From Marsupella aquatica (lineage: Eukaryota > Marchantiophyta): 64,000 bases of DNA. The translations under genes were made by a program, and so were the position numbers. Location: positions 25,544,001-25,608,000 of the forward strand of contig OZ316891.1 of assembly GCA_973895155.1 (NCBI GenBank), given 5' to 3'. Of the stretch, positions 24,291-37,443 are shown in pieces (within the stretch, counting starts at the first letter, position 1; every line of letters begins with the position of its first letter). The notes beneath the pieces are model-generated. The model had not been told where the DNA came from and ran no database searches. It saw only the letters and a list, made by a program, of their open reading frames with translations.

Positions 24291-25510
24291 TCCTAAACCC
24301 TAAACCCTAGGCCCAAAACAAGTGACCCTATTTGGCTGTTTGGTAAATGTCGGCGAGGGTCTCTGAAATACAATGTCGGCGAGGGTCTCCAAGATACAAT
24401 GAGGAAGGAAACCTGTTCATGTCGGCGGAGGTCGTCCAGATCAGACAATACCGGCATTTGATACAAGTTTGTCGACCTCAAAGTCAAGATTGGTTGGTCA
24501 TTTTTCCTAAACCCTAAACCCTAGGCCCAACACTGGTGACCCTATTCAGCTATTTGGTAAATGTCGGCGAGGGTCTCCAAAATATCAGCGAGGGTCTCAG
24601 TAATACAATGTCTGCGAGGGTCTCCGAGATACAATGAGGAAGGAAACCTGTTCATGTTGGCGGAGGTCGCCGAGATCAGACAATACCGGCATTTGATACA
24701 AGTTTGTCGACCTCAAAGTCAAGATTGGTTGGTCATTTTTCCTAAACCCTAAACCCTAGGCCCAACACAGGTGACCCTATTCAGCTGTTTGGTAAATGTC
24801 GGCGAGGGTCTCCAAAATACAATGTCGGCAAGGGTCTCCAAAATACCTTGTCAGCGAGGGTCTCAGTAATACAATGTCGGCGAGGGTCTCCAAAATACCC
24901 TGTTAACGAGGGTCTCAGTAATACAATGTTGGTGAGGGTCTCCGAGATACAATGAGGAAAGAAACCTGTTCATGTTGGCGGAGGTCGCCGAGATCAGACA
25001 ATACCGGCATTTGATACAAGGTTACCGACCTCAGAGTCAAGATTGGTTGGTTAACACATTCATCCATTCATAGGAACCGTTCATACATAATATCGGTCAC
25101 ATATAACCGCGTCTTTTTTCCTAAACCCTAAACCCTAGTCCCAAAACAGGTAACCCTATTCGGCTATTTGGTAAATGTCGGCGAGGGTCTCCGAAATACA
25201 ATGTCGGCGATGGTTTCCGAGATACAATGAGGAAGGATACAATGAGGAAGGAAACCCTATTCGGCTATTTGGTAAATGTCGGCGAGGGTCTCCGAAATAC
25301 AATGTCGGCGATGGTCTCCGAGATACAATGAGGAAGGATACAATGAGGAAGGAAACCCTATTCGGCTATTTGGTAAATGTCGGCGAGGGTCTCCGAGATA
25401 CAATGTTGGTGATGGTCTCCGAAATACAATGTCGGCAAAGGTCGCCGAGATCAAACAATACCCGCATTTGATACAAGGTTGTTGACCTCAGTTAGAGTCA
25501 AGATTGGTTG
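24291..25510. repeat. Telomere-motif / GGCGAGG repeat block
   Basis: Four copies of a unit begin TCCTAAACCCTAAACCCTAG at 24291, 24505, 24740 and 25119. Each continues into 2-6 shorter subunits of about 27-30 bp with GTCGGCGAGGGTCTCC and then a tail ending GATTGGTTGG. Unit length varies because the number of short subunits differs. No credible coding is present. Confidence 0.85.
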
Positions 25511-28500
25511 GTTAACACATTGATCCGTGTCGATATTCCTTTTGAGATGTTTGCAAAGCACCAGTACAAGTGCTTGCACGGGAAGTAGGCTCTTCCCATA
25601 GACTCCATGTACATGAAATCCTTGCAGGAGCAACTTGGGAAGACACAGATCTGTACGCAATGTATTGAAGTTTGGCCCCTGCAAGTGTTGTTCACCATGA
25701 GCCTCACGCCTGTAGCATTCCCTGTTTTGATTCTCCTCATTGATGTGCACACAATTGCCTCGGTCTTAGAATTACGGATACGTGTGGCAGCGTACTTGGA
25801 GGTGTCTGACCTCCTTCGCCTTGCCTGGCCATTGCGTCGAGTACCACGCTCATTAGGCATTGTAGGATCTATTCGCTCTGGGTATGTGTTCAAATCCATT
25901 ATGATGTCGCCAGCACTCACCAATTCATTCATAACATCTTCACCAAAAATGACGTCCACTCCATTGTTGTGCAAGAACAGGACCTCTTCTTCTGTAAGAT
26001 TAGTTCCACAAGAGACAGGAAACTTTGAAGGCAGTGGTGGTAAAGCACCGGTAATAAATGGCAAAGATGATTTTGTGCAACACTGGTTATTTGGGCAAAA
26101 CCAATACGGATATGGAACACCTGGTTCGTTAAATTTACTCCCAGCCAGCCAACAAATACCGACAACGCCTAATCCGCTTACTTTTAGTCCTGCCTCTCTG
26201 ATAAATTGAGCACATACTCCTCATTCCTTGCCTTTGAATGCACCTCGACAACCGGGACTCTTACCAATCGTTGAGATGCGAGCCAAAAAGAACATGCCTG
26301 GAACCAAATCACTTTCCTGAACACGTCTTCTCACGGGCTCCGGACGTGGGGTTGACCTCATCCTTCGGGGTTCCACAATGACAACATCTGGTTTGCCCGA
26401 GCCACGAGAGCCATCGAACGATAGATCCACAACTTCAGCATCCTGGCTTTTCAAGTTTGCGTCCCTATTTGCAATCCCCCTGAACTTCCTCTTCTTTGGT
26501 CTGTTACCAAAACAATGTCAGGCCGGTGGGAATCTTCTACTACAACATGATGGCCAGCAGCGGCCTTCCCGCGTTTCATCGGAACCATTTCTACATCTTC
26601 GCTAAGTGGGTCCGCGGATGAGAACTCACGCAAGTGTGGTTGAGTTACAGCGGTGTTCAATTTTGGAAAGAAAGATTCTACATTCCCAACGGCAGTAGCA
26701 TCTTGAAGTCGAAGTTCAAACAAGCTCGGTCCCCGTCCTTTCCTCCCACTGAGTTTGTAGTTCTTCAAAGCTCCATTCTGGCTCAACGCGCGAGATGCAT
26801 CCAGGGTACAAGATTGTACTAACCCAACCTTTGTACTAGATGAGGATTTACGCATAGATGCGTGTACCGACTCTGCCCCGCTGTGGTTAGGCATGAGTGC
26901 TGCCTTTTCTCTGTCCATCTCCTGCAATATTGTTCTAGAAAACATATCAATTTTGGTCATTTGTTATGTCTAGGCAACAGACAAAATAGGTGTATCCGAG
27001 CGTATCTCGGAGAGCTTCGCCGAGATCCGACATGTTGACGGATATCATGCATAGGGAGGGAAAGTGTTAAGACACTTACAAGTCTCAAAAAGTTTCCCCA
27101 TTGAGAAAACCGAACAATCCACCAAGACATCCACGTGGTGAGCTCCTTTGCTTTTCCTGGTAGCGCATTGCCCTCATTCCACCACGTTTTCAGCTTCTCA
27201 AAAACTCGATAGGCAAGAACTATATTACTGGCGTGCCGAAGTGAATCCAACAATTCTTTATGCTCGAATCTCTTACTTGGGACAATGTGCTTCTGCATTC
27301 TCTGTACTGATTGGGCCCAGTGAAATGCATCAGACCTCTCTCTATGGGAATTTACCTTTCCATCCCAAAATTCATTGCGGATCGCATTCCACCCAGCAGC
27401 AGCATTATCAGCCATAAATCCACAAAATTGCACATTCTTCAGCCCATGTTCTTCACATACCCTCCTCATGACCTTCCATGCAGTTTGCAATGACTTGCTG
27501 TCTTCTGAAACTAGCTCACAGACAAAGATTGTGCATAAGCCTCGATAGAAATGGTCATATACGTGTGCAGACATAGTGCACCATCTATTGTCAAGTATGC
27601 GGTGCATGACATCAGACATCACCCAAGAATGCTCAAGATCCCCTCCTGGCTGCATTCTTCGAACAAGGTCCACTCCTGAGCCAGGACCTTCTGTACTCAT
27701 TTTAAAAATGTGCGGCCGCTCATTTGTTCCCATGTTCTGGGCTGGGAACAAAACACTTTGGATAAAAGGAAATGCAGTCTGCTTCCGCATCTCTAGTATC
27801 ATGCTTACATCAGACGACACATGAGAGTATCTCTTGATGCTCCTGATCATCGAGCGGAAAACAGATTCGTCGCCCAGAATGGCCAACATTTCATCAAGGT
27901 CGTTTGCCTCCTCAGTGGTGACCATCTCAGCCACTGGGTCCTCAAAAATATCTTTAATTTTTTGTACTGCTTTGACCTTGATCACAGACGGCCGTGCAGT
28001 AGGACTCCTCTTCAGTTCCTCCTCCACGAGATTACGCACAAGTGATCGTTGATCTTTGTTGTGCGTGAACATTGCGGGATGGGTGTGATTTCCAACATGC
28101 ATGGCAACATGAGACTTGTGACAGTAATTAAGGTCGCCCTTGGTTGGAGTGATGTAGTACATCTCACTTGGGCATCCAGCTATACACCTAGAGGCCTCCT
28201 GTAGAAGCTACAAATTACACTTGATGGGGGAACGTCGCATCCAACAGGGAAAGGCAGCTCATTTGTGCCTGCTCAATCTCGGGTCCACTTTGCAGAATTG
28301 TGCTCTTTACGCTCTTCAAAATTCTCACAATCCCTATGCATACAACGCAGAGAACCCAAACACTTCACAGTTTGGATCTTGTAAGAGTGACTATTGTTGT
28401 TTAGCTTTGGGCCGATATTTGCTCCTGTCTCAATCAACCTGCTCCACATGTAACAATCATTCTTTCGCTCCATGCCCAAAAAGAAACACCCCTTCGAGTA

Positions 28501-29898
28501 TGGACCTGTAAAAGGTGGCAACTCAAAAACATGGTCTCCATCATACACTTCTGGTAATCGTTGAACTCTCTCCGGCAATTTTGTGCTCAAAATCTTACGA
28601 GCAGCTTGTACACATCGAGAGGTCCCTTTCCCGTGTAGCATGGCATGAACAACACTGACAAGGAACTCATCCTTCCATACTGAATTGCCTTCTCGAAGAC
28701 CCTCTCTGAGAAGGAATGCCTTTGATTGAGGTGTCTCCTTTGGTGGAGTATAAGCAGCTCCTCGATCCTCCCAAAATTGGGATGATGTAGACTCGGGTGT
28801 ATTCGTCCGAGAAGGTTCACCATCTTGAAGACCCCCTCTGAGATTGAATGCACTTGATCAAGATTTCTCTTTCACTAGTGTATCACCATCTCCAAGATTC
28901 TCCCACATTTGGAATGAATTGGACCCAGGTGTACTTGTTCGAGGAGGTTCACCATCTCGAAGACCCCCTCTGACATTAAATGCACTTGATCGAGGTTTCT
29001 CTTTCACTGGTGTATCACCATCTCCAAGATCCTCCCACATTTGGAATGAATTGGACCCAGGTGTACTTGTCCGAGGAGGTTCACCATCTCGAAGACCCCC
29101 TCTGACATTAAATGCACTTGATCGAGGTTTCTCTTTCACTGGTGTATCACCATCTCCAAGATCCTCCCACATTTGGAATGAATTGGACCCAGGTGTACTT
29201 GTCCGAGGAGGTTCACCATCTCGAAGACCCCCTCTGAGATTGAATGCACTTGATCGACATTTCTCCTTCACTGGTGTATCCACATCTCCAACATCTTCCC
29301 ACATATGGAATGAATTTGACCGAGGTGTACTCAATCGAGAAGGTTCACCATGTCGAAGACCCCCTCTGAGATTGATTGCGTTGGGTCGAGGTGTCTCCTT
29401 CACTGGCTCATCTGCCTCTCCAACATCCTGCCACACTGGCGACAAATTTGAGTGGGGTCTACCAACTCGGTGAATGTCCTCCCAAAATTGGGACAATTTT
29501 TGACACGGTGTATTGTTCCATAATTCACCCGGTTCATCAATCTGTGGGGAGTGCGCAAAATCTCCAAGACCCTCACTAACATTGCATGAACTTGCTTTCT
29601 TTTTGCAGATAGTATAGGACACGCCACATTTTAGATACCACTCTCGCTCATCTCCATTGCCTTTGGATTCAGCAGAAGTGGACAGCCCATCTTCTCTCTC
29701 CTCGTAAATCATGAAATCCCCTACCTTCAAACCAAATCGGCTTGCTACTTCATGCTCCTTAGTGACTCGAACACTGTCTCCCTCAATTTGACAAAAAACA
29801 ACAACATCCCTGGTTACTGATTGGATTATCACAAGAGAAGCCATGTGTCCCAAATCCACACTGGGAATGTTAGTCCCCAGGCCTTCGGCTTTATACAT
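25498..29898 (-). pseudogene. FLYWCH/GCM-like + MULE-type + SWIM transposase gene
   Basis: Start ATG 29898 or 29844. Exon A (29898-28289) has at least five exact 132-bp (44-residue) repeats, then a KCLGSLRC zinc-ligand segment. A tentative intron is 28288-28188. Exon B (28187-27080) has HVAMHVGNHTHP, completing a GCM/FLYWCH-like zinc site, and a MULE-like core (FMADNAAAGWNAIRNEF, FHWAQSVQRM). A second intron is 27079-26922. Exon C (26921-25498) ends in a SWIM finger (CSCKDFMYM...CKHLYWC). Lesions: in-frame TGA at 28858-28860 and 26221-26223, and a frame change near 26450-26520. The protein would bind element ends and cut DNA. It is divergent from the gene at 33380. The family call is by motif; exact class is uncertain. 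Confidence 0.75.
28849..29500 (-). repeat. 132-bp in-frame repeats in the transposase N-terminus
   Basis: TGCACTTGAT-type landmarks recur at 28849, 28981, 29113, 29245 and 29377, each exactly 132 bp apart. Each unit encodes 44 residues (about GDGDTPVKEKPRSSAFN, GGLRDGEPPRTSTPGSN, WED). The exact spacing in codons shows that selection kept the frame. Confidence 0.92.
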
Positions 29899-30311
29899 CA
29901 GACGTTAAAGTCTTGGTACCACTTTATGCCAATAATACCGCACTTTCAGGCTTAGAACTTGGGCGGTACATCAGACGTTAAAGTACCCATACTTTACGCC
30001 AAGAATACCGTTCCAGACAACGTGCGTACCATAAAACGATCGTAGAATCCGGAGCGTACATATAACAATTGTACCACAAAGAAGGTACCTATTTGCTAGC
30101 GGCCGCCAAGAAGGTACAGATTCTGCACATGTACAAGGTACATATTTGCCAGCAGCCGCCAAGAAGGTACATGCAAACTCTGGGGATGTAGTATATTCTC
30201 CAAGATTCCGTCCGGCCTTGCCTAAAACATTTCTTCTTCTTCCGTCGTGTGGCTTATAATCCCCTCTGCAAATATGCCTGACTTGAAGGATGAATAAATA
30301 GCCTTCCGACT
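29899..30311. other. Upstream region of the transposase gene
   Basis: A short duplicated segment (CATCAGACGTTAAAGT at about 29897 and 29968) and two similar segments with AGAAGGTAC, GCGGCCGCCAAG and GCAGCCGCCAAG near 30080-30170 occur. It probably holds the transposase promoter. No TATA box stands out. Confidence 0.5.
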
Positions 30312-31480
30312 TCCTACTCGGCGAGGGTCTCTGACATGTGGTCGCGCTCTTTGGCGAGCCTCTTTGTGGTGGATTAGGGACTTCCTTGGTCGCTGAGTGT
30401 CATTTACTTTTCATCCCAAGTCATTCTCGGCGGGGGTCTCCGAGATTCTAAGATGGATTCTCATAGATTTTTACCTAGAATCCTACTCGGCGAGGGTCTC
30501 TGACATGCGGTCGCGCTATCTGGCGAGCCTCTTTGTGGTGGATTAGGGACTTCCTTGGTCGTTGAGTATCATTTACTTTTCATCCCAAGTCATTCTCGGC
30601 AGGGGTCTCCAAGATTCTAAGATGGATTCTCATAGACTTTTATCTAGAATCCTACTCGGCGAGGGTCTCTGACATGCGGTCGAGCTATCTGGCAAGCCTC
30701 TCTGTGGTGGATTAGGGACTTCCTTGGTCGCTGAGTGTCATTTACTTTTCATCCCAAGTCATTCTCGGCGGGGGTCTCCGAGATTCTGAGATGGATTCTC
30801 ATAGACTTTTATCTAGAATCCTACTCGGCGAGGGTCTTTGACATGCGGTCGCGGTATCTGGCGAGCCTCTCTGTGGTGGATTAGGGACTTCCTTGGTTGC
30901 TGAGTGTCATTTACTTTTCATCCCAAGTCATTCTCGGTGGGGGTCTCCGAGATTCTAAGATGGATTCTCATAGACTTTTACCTAGAATCCTACTCGGCGA
31001 GGGTGTTTGACATGCGGCCGCGCTATCTGGCGAGCCTCTTTGTGGTGGATTAGGGACTTCCTTGGTCGCTGAGTGTCATTTACTTTTCATCCCAAGTCAT
31101 TCTCGGCGGGGGTCTTCGAGATTCTAAGATGGATTCTCATAGACTTTTACCTAGAATCCTACTCGGCGAGGGTGTCTGACATGCGGTCGCGCTATCTGGC
31201 GAGCCTCTTTGTGGTGGATTAGGGACTTCCTCGGTCGTTGAGTGTCATTTACTTTTCATCCCAAGTCATTCTCGGCGGGGGTCTCCGAGATTCTGAGATG
31301 GATTCTCATAGACTTTTATCTAGAATCCTACTTGGCGAGGGTGTCTGACATGCGGTCGCGCTATCTAGCGAGCCTCTCTGTGGTGGATTAGGGACTTCCT
31401 CGGTCGCTGAGTGTCATTTACTTTTACCTAGAATCCTACTCGGCAAGGGTCTTTGACATTTAGTTTCCACCCTAAATTAT
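30312..31480. repeat. 169-bp satellite, seven copies plus a partial one
   Basis: TCCTACTCGG-type starts lie at 30312, 30481, 30650, 30819, 30988, 31157 and 31326, exactly 169 bp apart, and a shortened step reaches 31434. Each unit has GGCGAGGGTCTCTGACATGCGG, a GGCGAGCCTCT half and a GGCGGGGGTCTCCGAGATTC half, which are variants of the element's palindromic motif. The array lies between the divergent transposase and ParB/methylase/ULP1 genes. Confidence 0.95.
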
Positions 31481-31669
31481 TCTTGGTGGGGGTCTCTGAG
31501 ATGGACTCGGGTCATTTGGGCAACAGTATTTGTACTCGGCGAGCCTCTCTAAGATGGTAGATTTGTACGGACACGCGATCCATACAAAATTACATTGTAA
31601 AAACATTGAAAAGTACTGTACGGTCAGTTTTTGCATGCACTTTTGGGTTCATCCTTGTATTTTGGCGAG

Positions 31670-32290
31670 GGTCTGACATCGAATGTGGGATAGAACCAAT
31701 TTGGGTCCTTCATTTGAAACGGAATACCCTTAATTTCATCTCGGAGAGGGTCTCTGAGAGACACAGTGTATGTTGTAGCTAACCCTTTGAAACTGTTAAC
31801 AGGGTCCACAAGTGGTGTCATCTAGCCAAAGTACGCCCACGACTCCATCTCAGAGAGGGTCTCCGAGAGGCTGGGTCTCATTTGGCGACCTTTCTGACCC
31901 AATATGCGATCTGGGAGAACTTCTCTCTGGCCACTTGGGGCACACGGCTCCATCTCAGAGAGGGTCTCCGAGCGATTGGGTTGCAATCTTGCTTCCCTTT
32001 CCACCCAAGACGCGATTGACAATTTTTGTCGTCTGGCCGTTCGGGCCACACCACTCCATCTCAGAGAGGGTCTCTGACATTGGATGTTGGATAGAACCAT
32101 TTTGGGTCCTTCCTTTGAAACGGAATACCCTTAATTTCATCTCGGAGAGGGTCTCTGAGAGACACAGTGTATGTTGTAGCTAACCCTTTGAAACTGTTAA
32201 CAGGGTCCACAAGTGGTGTCATCTGGCCCACGACTCCATCTCAGAGAGGGTCTCCGAGAGGCTGGCGACCTTTTTGACCCAAGAAGCGTA
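31670..32290. repeat. 402-bp spaced direct repeat with CTCAGAGAGGGTCTC motifs
   Basis: A segment of about 135 bp (31688-31820) recurs at 32090-32222. Between the copies lie three short units each built on CCATCTCAGAGAGGGTCTCCGAG. No gene is seen. Confidence 0.85.
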
Positions 32291-33379
32291 CTTTTCTACC
32301 GTGAAGTTCGCTAGAGTGTTGGACTTTTTTCTACTTCTCATATTTTACTCTAAACCCTAAACATAATTGGCCGCCTTTATTAAGTCTCCTCCAACAAACC
32401 CTCCTTGATCTTGTTGACTTGTGCTCTTCACCCTTCTCTTAACCCCAATTTCCTCTTTTAGTTAAGCCACCCAAATGATAATGCATGTGGGCAACCATTT
32501 CCTCTTTGAGCTGACGCACCGAGATGTTGACACATCTTAGTAGGCCTCGAAATGAAATGACAGCAAGGGTCTCCTACATTCGGACTCATTTGAGTTGTAG
32601 GCCAAAGTCCCTAATTGTACCCTAAATGTACCCTAAACTCTCTCGTACTAGTGGTGGTCAGTACTCGCGTTAGCATTGTGTACTTTCTTGTTTGGGCCGT
32701 TAACATGTACGTATCGAAATATAGTTAGGATCTCCCGTATCTATTGCGTACTTTAGTGTTGTGCAGTACGTGTGGTACGTTATTCCTTGAAGTGGATGTC
32801 GTTCCTTCCTCGTCACTCTTCCACGGTGTGACACCTTAGGTTTGGCGCTCGTCTTTATCACTAATCCCCGGACCTTCTCACTCTGCCTCACTCTTTTGCG
32901 TCCCTTACTCGTTCGCGCTCTAATCCGCGCTCTTCCTCAATCTTCGCATATTGGTCTTGTGCAATCTCTCACTTCTCCGCGCTCACATCCGCGTTGTTCC
33001 TGCTCTTCTTCAGTCGTCCCACTCACGGTAAACTCTCCTGTGCAACCCTGTTATCGTGTCTACTGGATTGCGTTGGTGTTTTGAGGCAGTGAGCGTGTGG
33101 TAGCTTCTCCGTGAGCGTTTAGGCAACATTTTCTTGTGAGAATTTGCGACAGTGATTTGCCGTGAATGTTGGTGATTCTCTCAGGTTTTTCTCTTGGCTC
33201 CCCCTTTTTCTTGATATGTAAAATCCATTTGTAGATGAATCAAATGCGTGATAGGCTAGACCCCGCGTATCCTTGAAAACTGGCTCTCTCGGCGGGGCTC
33301 GCTGAGATCTTGTCAGGTTTATAGGTCGAGCTATTGCCGAGTAATAACTCTTTCATTTCTCATGTAATCTAAGGTCAAA
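32291..33379 (+). promoter_or_regulatory. Probable promoter and 5' leader of the ParB/methylase/ULP1 gene
   Basis: About 1.1 kb has no satellite and no recognisable gene. It is C/T-rich at 32880-33060 (CTCTTCCTCAATCTTCGC, CCGCGCTC), like plant 5' leaders. It holds one CTCGGCGGGGCTCGCTGAGAT motif copy near 33289. The role is inferred from position only. Confidence 0.45.
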
Positions 33380-34089
33380 ATGCCAAAGAGGAAAGACTCG
33401 ACTGGAGCTGGACCTGCCGACAGCCAAACTTCTCAGTGAAGTAAGAAACCACGATCCAAGTCTCCTTCGCCAATCACGTCTCGATTGACGCGCTCACAGG
33501 GTGGTCCACTTATGGAGTCAGTCGACTCTAGGAGGAAGTTTGAGCCAAAGCAGATATCATTTGAGCCTATTGGAGTGGCAGAATTGGCTGATATTGCTGA
33601 GAAGGGAGCCTAGGAGTCTATCGTCTCCAAGTATGAGACAAAGTTTAGTAAGGATCCGCCCCGGATCCCCTTGTGCCGGCTCATGCCAATGGAGGCAGTG
33701 AGGAATCTTCAAGATGAGTCGCTTGCAAAATTAAAAAAAAGATTCAAAGAGAGCGGCTATGTTGTGAAGCTCAGCGAGTTCCACATTACTGAGTTCAATG
33801 AAATTGGAGAAACGCAGATAGTGACAGACTTCAAGCCATTTTGGGACCCTCTATGGACTCAACTCAATGAACAGTTTGAGCAAGAGTGCGATGCATCAGA
33901 GGAGTTCAAAGTCCTTAAGGACAAGATGTTTTGGGTTTTTGATGGAAACCACAGATACACAGCCTGGTTCGCACTTGCTTCTGAGTATCCGGATCAATTG
34001 CAATACCATCCGTGCGTCAGATTCTCTCTTTTGAACGCTGGGAAGGACGGATTCAAGAAGGTTGAGCAAGCAATGCAGGCTCTCAACTC

Positions 34090-34208
34090 GTAAGTACTCT
34101 CATTCGCGTCTTTTTGCAAAATGTGATTACCCGTTTGTGTAAACCTTGTGTGCCATCTTGGAGAGCCTCTCTGAAATTGCTGCTATGAGTACTGTTTGTC
34201 ATTTTCAG
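34090..34208 (+). other. Intron 1 of the ParB/methylase/ULP1 gene
   Basis: The 119-bp intron begins GTAAGT and ends TTTTCAG; removal keeps the frame. It contains one copy of the palindromic motif (CATCTTGGAGAGCCTCTCTG). Confidence 0.85.
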
Positions 34209-35539
34209 GATAAGTGCGACTGTCGTAAAGACGTCCTGGTTTAATGACGCTGATCGGGTTGCAAAGCTATTGAACACTCCATTGGAGGAGTACAGTTCGC
34301 TCATGTCAAAGGAGACAATGGAGGCTTTCATGAAGGCCCAAAATCGAGGACATGGGAAGACTTGGTACTCAAAGAATATGACAAAAGAAGCCGCTGTGTA
34401 CATCATGTCTTGGTCAAACATTGAAGCGGGATGAATCAATATCTCCAAGGAGATGGCACAAGACGCAGCTCGTGGGCACCCGTGGAGTGTGAAGAGAACT
34501 GAGGAGGAGACGGAGGCAATGATTATTGTTGCATGCAAGGCCTGGGACAACAAGTTCCCCAAGCTTGCGGCCTGCGTGAATCCGGCCAATGGAGACCAGT
34601 TCATGCCGGTATGTTGGCAGCTGTATCACAAGTTGTCAAAGGACGCCAAGCAGGGTGTGATGAATGTACAGGTTGGCTTGGACAGGGTCCGCTTGTTTGC
34701 TGGGGCTTGGGTAACTGCAGAGTGCAGAGTAAAGCTATTGAAAGCTCATTTTGGAACGGAGGAGGAGAAGAGTATGTATCATCATCCACATAGCAATGGT
34801 GATGCTGCAATTAGATCCTGGTTAGCGGTCTGGTCAATGTGGTGTTACATTGACCATGTTGGTTGTGTGATTTTGACCAATTTTGCTGCAAAGGCCTACC
34901 AAAGACAGATGTACCGTGAGTTTTCTGGGATAGAGGAGGAATTTGCAGAGCTATACAGAAGGTTTTATCGAGCTTATGTGCAAGAGAAATCACTGAAACT
35001 AGGCGGGGAAATTTGGATTGACGGAAAGGCCACGGTCTTGTTAAAAGAATTGTGGAAAAAGCGAACAAAGAGGTGCGTGACAAGATTTCTAATCAATCAG
35101 GAGAACATGAATGCATCCGTATTGAAAGAGCTGCCATGGGCACTCACATCTTGGATGGAGCCCAAAGGGAGCCTTAGCATGTATCCATGTGATGGCCAAA
35201 TTCCTAATGGCAGAGTAGTCTACAATTGGGAACGTCAAAACTGCCCATGGTATATGGAATACGGTGACTGGAATACTTTTATCGATGACGCTGAGAAGGA
35301 GTGTGCAATGAAGCTGAAGGACCAACAGGAGCCTACAAATTACTACAATATATCCAAGCTGCAACAATTGACGGACTCTATGCCCCAGGCAATAGCGTTG
35401 GAGGCCATAATCCCAATGGACCCAGCCTATGATGGGAAAAAGGCCCGAAAGGAAGGAGGCGAGAAGAAGGTCGACAAGGAACAATCCGCCGAGGCCAGTC
35501 AGTCAGATTCTATAAGCACTCCAACAAAGACCCCATCAG

Positions 35540-35816
35540 GTATTACTCAATTCCTTTCGAATCAGGTGGTGGCTTGCATTGGAAAAAACCTTGGCTGGAT
35601 TGGCGAGGCTCGCCGAGATTAAGTGTCTGGTCCAGTCCAGATGTTGGCGAGGCTCTCCGAGATTAAGTGTCTGGTCCAGTCCAGATGTCGGCGAGGCTCG
35701 CCGAGATGAAGTATTAGTTGAGTAATAAGTTGCTTGCATATAATGAACCCGATCTTGGCGAGGCTCGCCGAGATGCAGTTGCCATCATGAAGCTCATCAA
35801 TTTGCATCCTATGCAG
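35540..35816 (+). repeat. Intron 2 with four palindromic motif copies
   Basis: The 277-bp intron (CAG|GTATTA to ATGCAG|GT) keeps phase 1. It holds four copies of GGCGAGGCTCGCCGAGAT or close variants, some in a roughly 50-bp tandem with AAGTGTCTGGTCCAGTCCAG. Confidence 0.85.
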
Positions 35817-37443
35817 GTCATGCAGAGATCCAAATGGAACCTGATTCTATCAAGAGCAAGGGTGTAGAGCCGGCTACAAAGGCAGCAGTTGAGGACGGTC
35901 CAGGGGTTTTGCAGGGTCCAGGGCACAAGGATAAACAACCAATAGTTGAGTTGGGTCCAGACGAGGCTCCACTGCAAGAATTTGACTTGCCTCCACATGA
36001 GGCTCCTGAAGTACAAGATGAATTGGCTGACAAGCAACAAGGTGAGGATGATGTGGGTGAGCAAGAGGAAGAGAAGCGAGAGGAAGAGGACAAAGGACAA
36101 TCCGGAGACGAAGGGCGCTTGTCTGATATCTCTCCTGTGCCTTACCGGCCACCATTACTGTCACGGCAAAAGGAAAAGACCTTAAAAAGAAAGCAAACTA
36201 GGCGACCCAGAGCTCCCAAAGGGAGCCCAAGCAAAGCACGTGACGAGGAATTTCCTCCTCTTCCTTCCCCCACTGAGTCGCCTCCCCCGCCCGGCACTAG
36301 GGAGGTTCCGCCCACAACCATCCAACCTGACCCCACATTGGAAAATGAGGAGGATGAAGAGGCCCTTGGAGAAGAGGATAACACAGAGCTGGAAGGAGTA
36401 AGGCGTCCTTATGCCAATACCATGTCTTCCCAGAGCAGACATATGTATTTTAGGTGGTCTCCAAATCTATTTACAACTTTTTTTGATGCGGCTAAAGAAG
36501 GTACCGAACCCCCTATAGTTAGTAAATTGATCTCATGGTGCAGAAAGCTATTGCGGGAAGGTTTGCGTCAAAATGCCTGGAGAAAAGGGGGGAAGCGAGT
36601 GAAGACTGGTGCAGATTTAATTCTGATACATATGGGAACAGACACGCGTATGGTCGAGGGTAAGTCCACCCCGTTGTGGAATTCGTTCCGGGAGGACGAC
36701 TTGAACCGGGTTCAGGAGTTTGCTTGAGATGTCCTTGATTCCAAAGGACTGTTTGCCATCGTGCACAGTGGTTCGCTTCGGCACTCAACTTGCATTTATG
36801 ATGCATTAGTTTACGAGAATACCAACTGGGGGTTGAAAGAAAGCTTCTTTATCTGGAACGACACACCCACCTACGATGGTAGGACTGGGAAGCGAGTAAG
36901 TCCCATCAATTACCTACTTCTTCATTTATTTTTTATTCCAATGACTTACTATCCTAAACTGAGGAAGTCTGACCTCTGAATATGTTTGGCCGATCCAGAG
37001 CAAATATCTCAAGCTAGACCTGTGGGGGTTTCAATTTGCTGTGGAGATATGCCCAAAGGACGATGTGGCACCAATTAGTGCAGAGCTCGATATGAAAAGT
37101 AGGAATGGGCTAACGAACTATACATCCAAGAAGAATCAGGTTAACGATCCTTTTGCGGGCACATTGTCGCCAGCAACGCTCCAATGTATCATCGAATATA
37201 CAACACACCCTGGGGCAACTATCCTCACTTTCAATGCACAGTTTGGGGCAATATTCAAGGCGGGTGAAAATTGCGGGCGGATGGTGTTTGGGACTGAATC
37301 CTATCCTCACTTCGGAACTTGTGTGCAAGACCAACTGGCACAACTGGTTGGAGTGATCTCCCCGGAGGAGGAAGAGGTGGTCCGTTCAAAAGCCAATCCA
37401 GAAAAGCGCAAGAAGAAAAAGCCGGCAGTACTCCCAACGACAT

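Noticed and set aside
28844-29473. Plus-strand 209-residue frame with repeated peptides
   Set aside because: It is the antisense of the 132-bp coding repeats of the transposase, whose minus frame continues into zinc-finger motifs.
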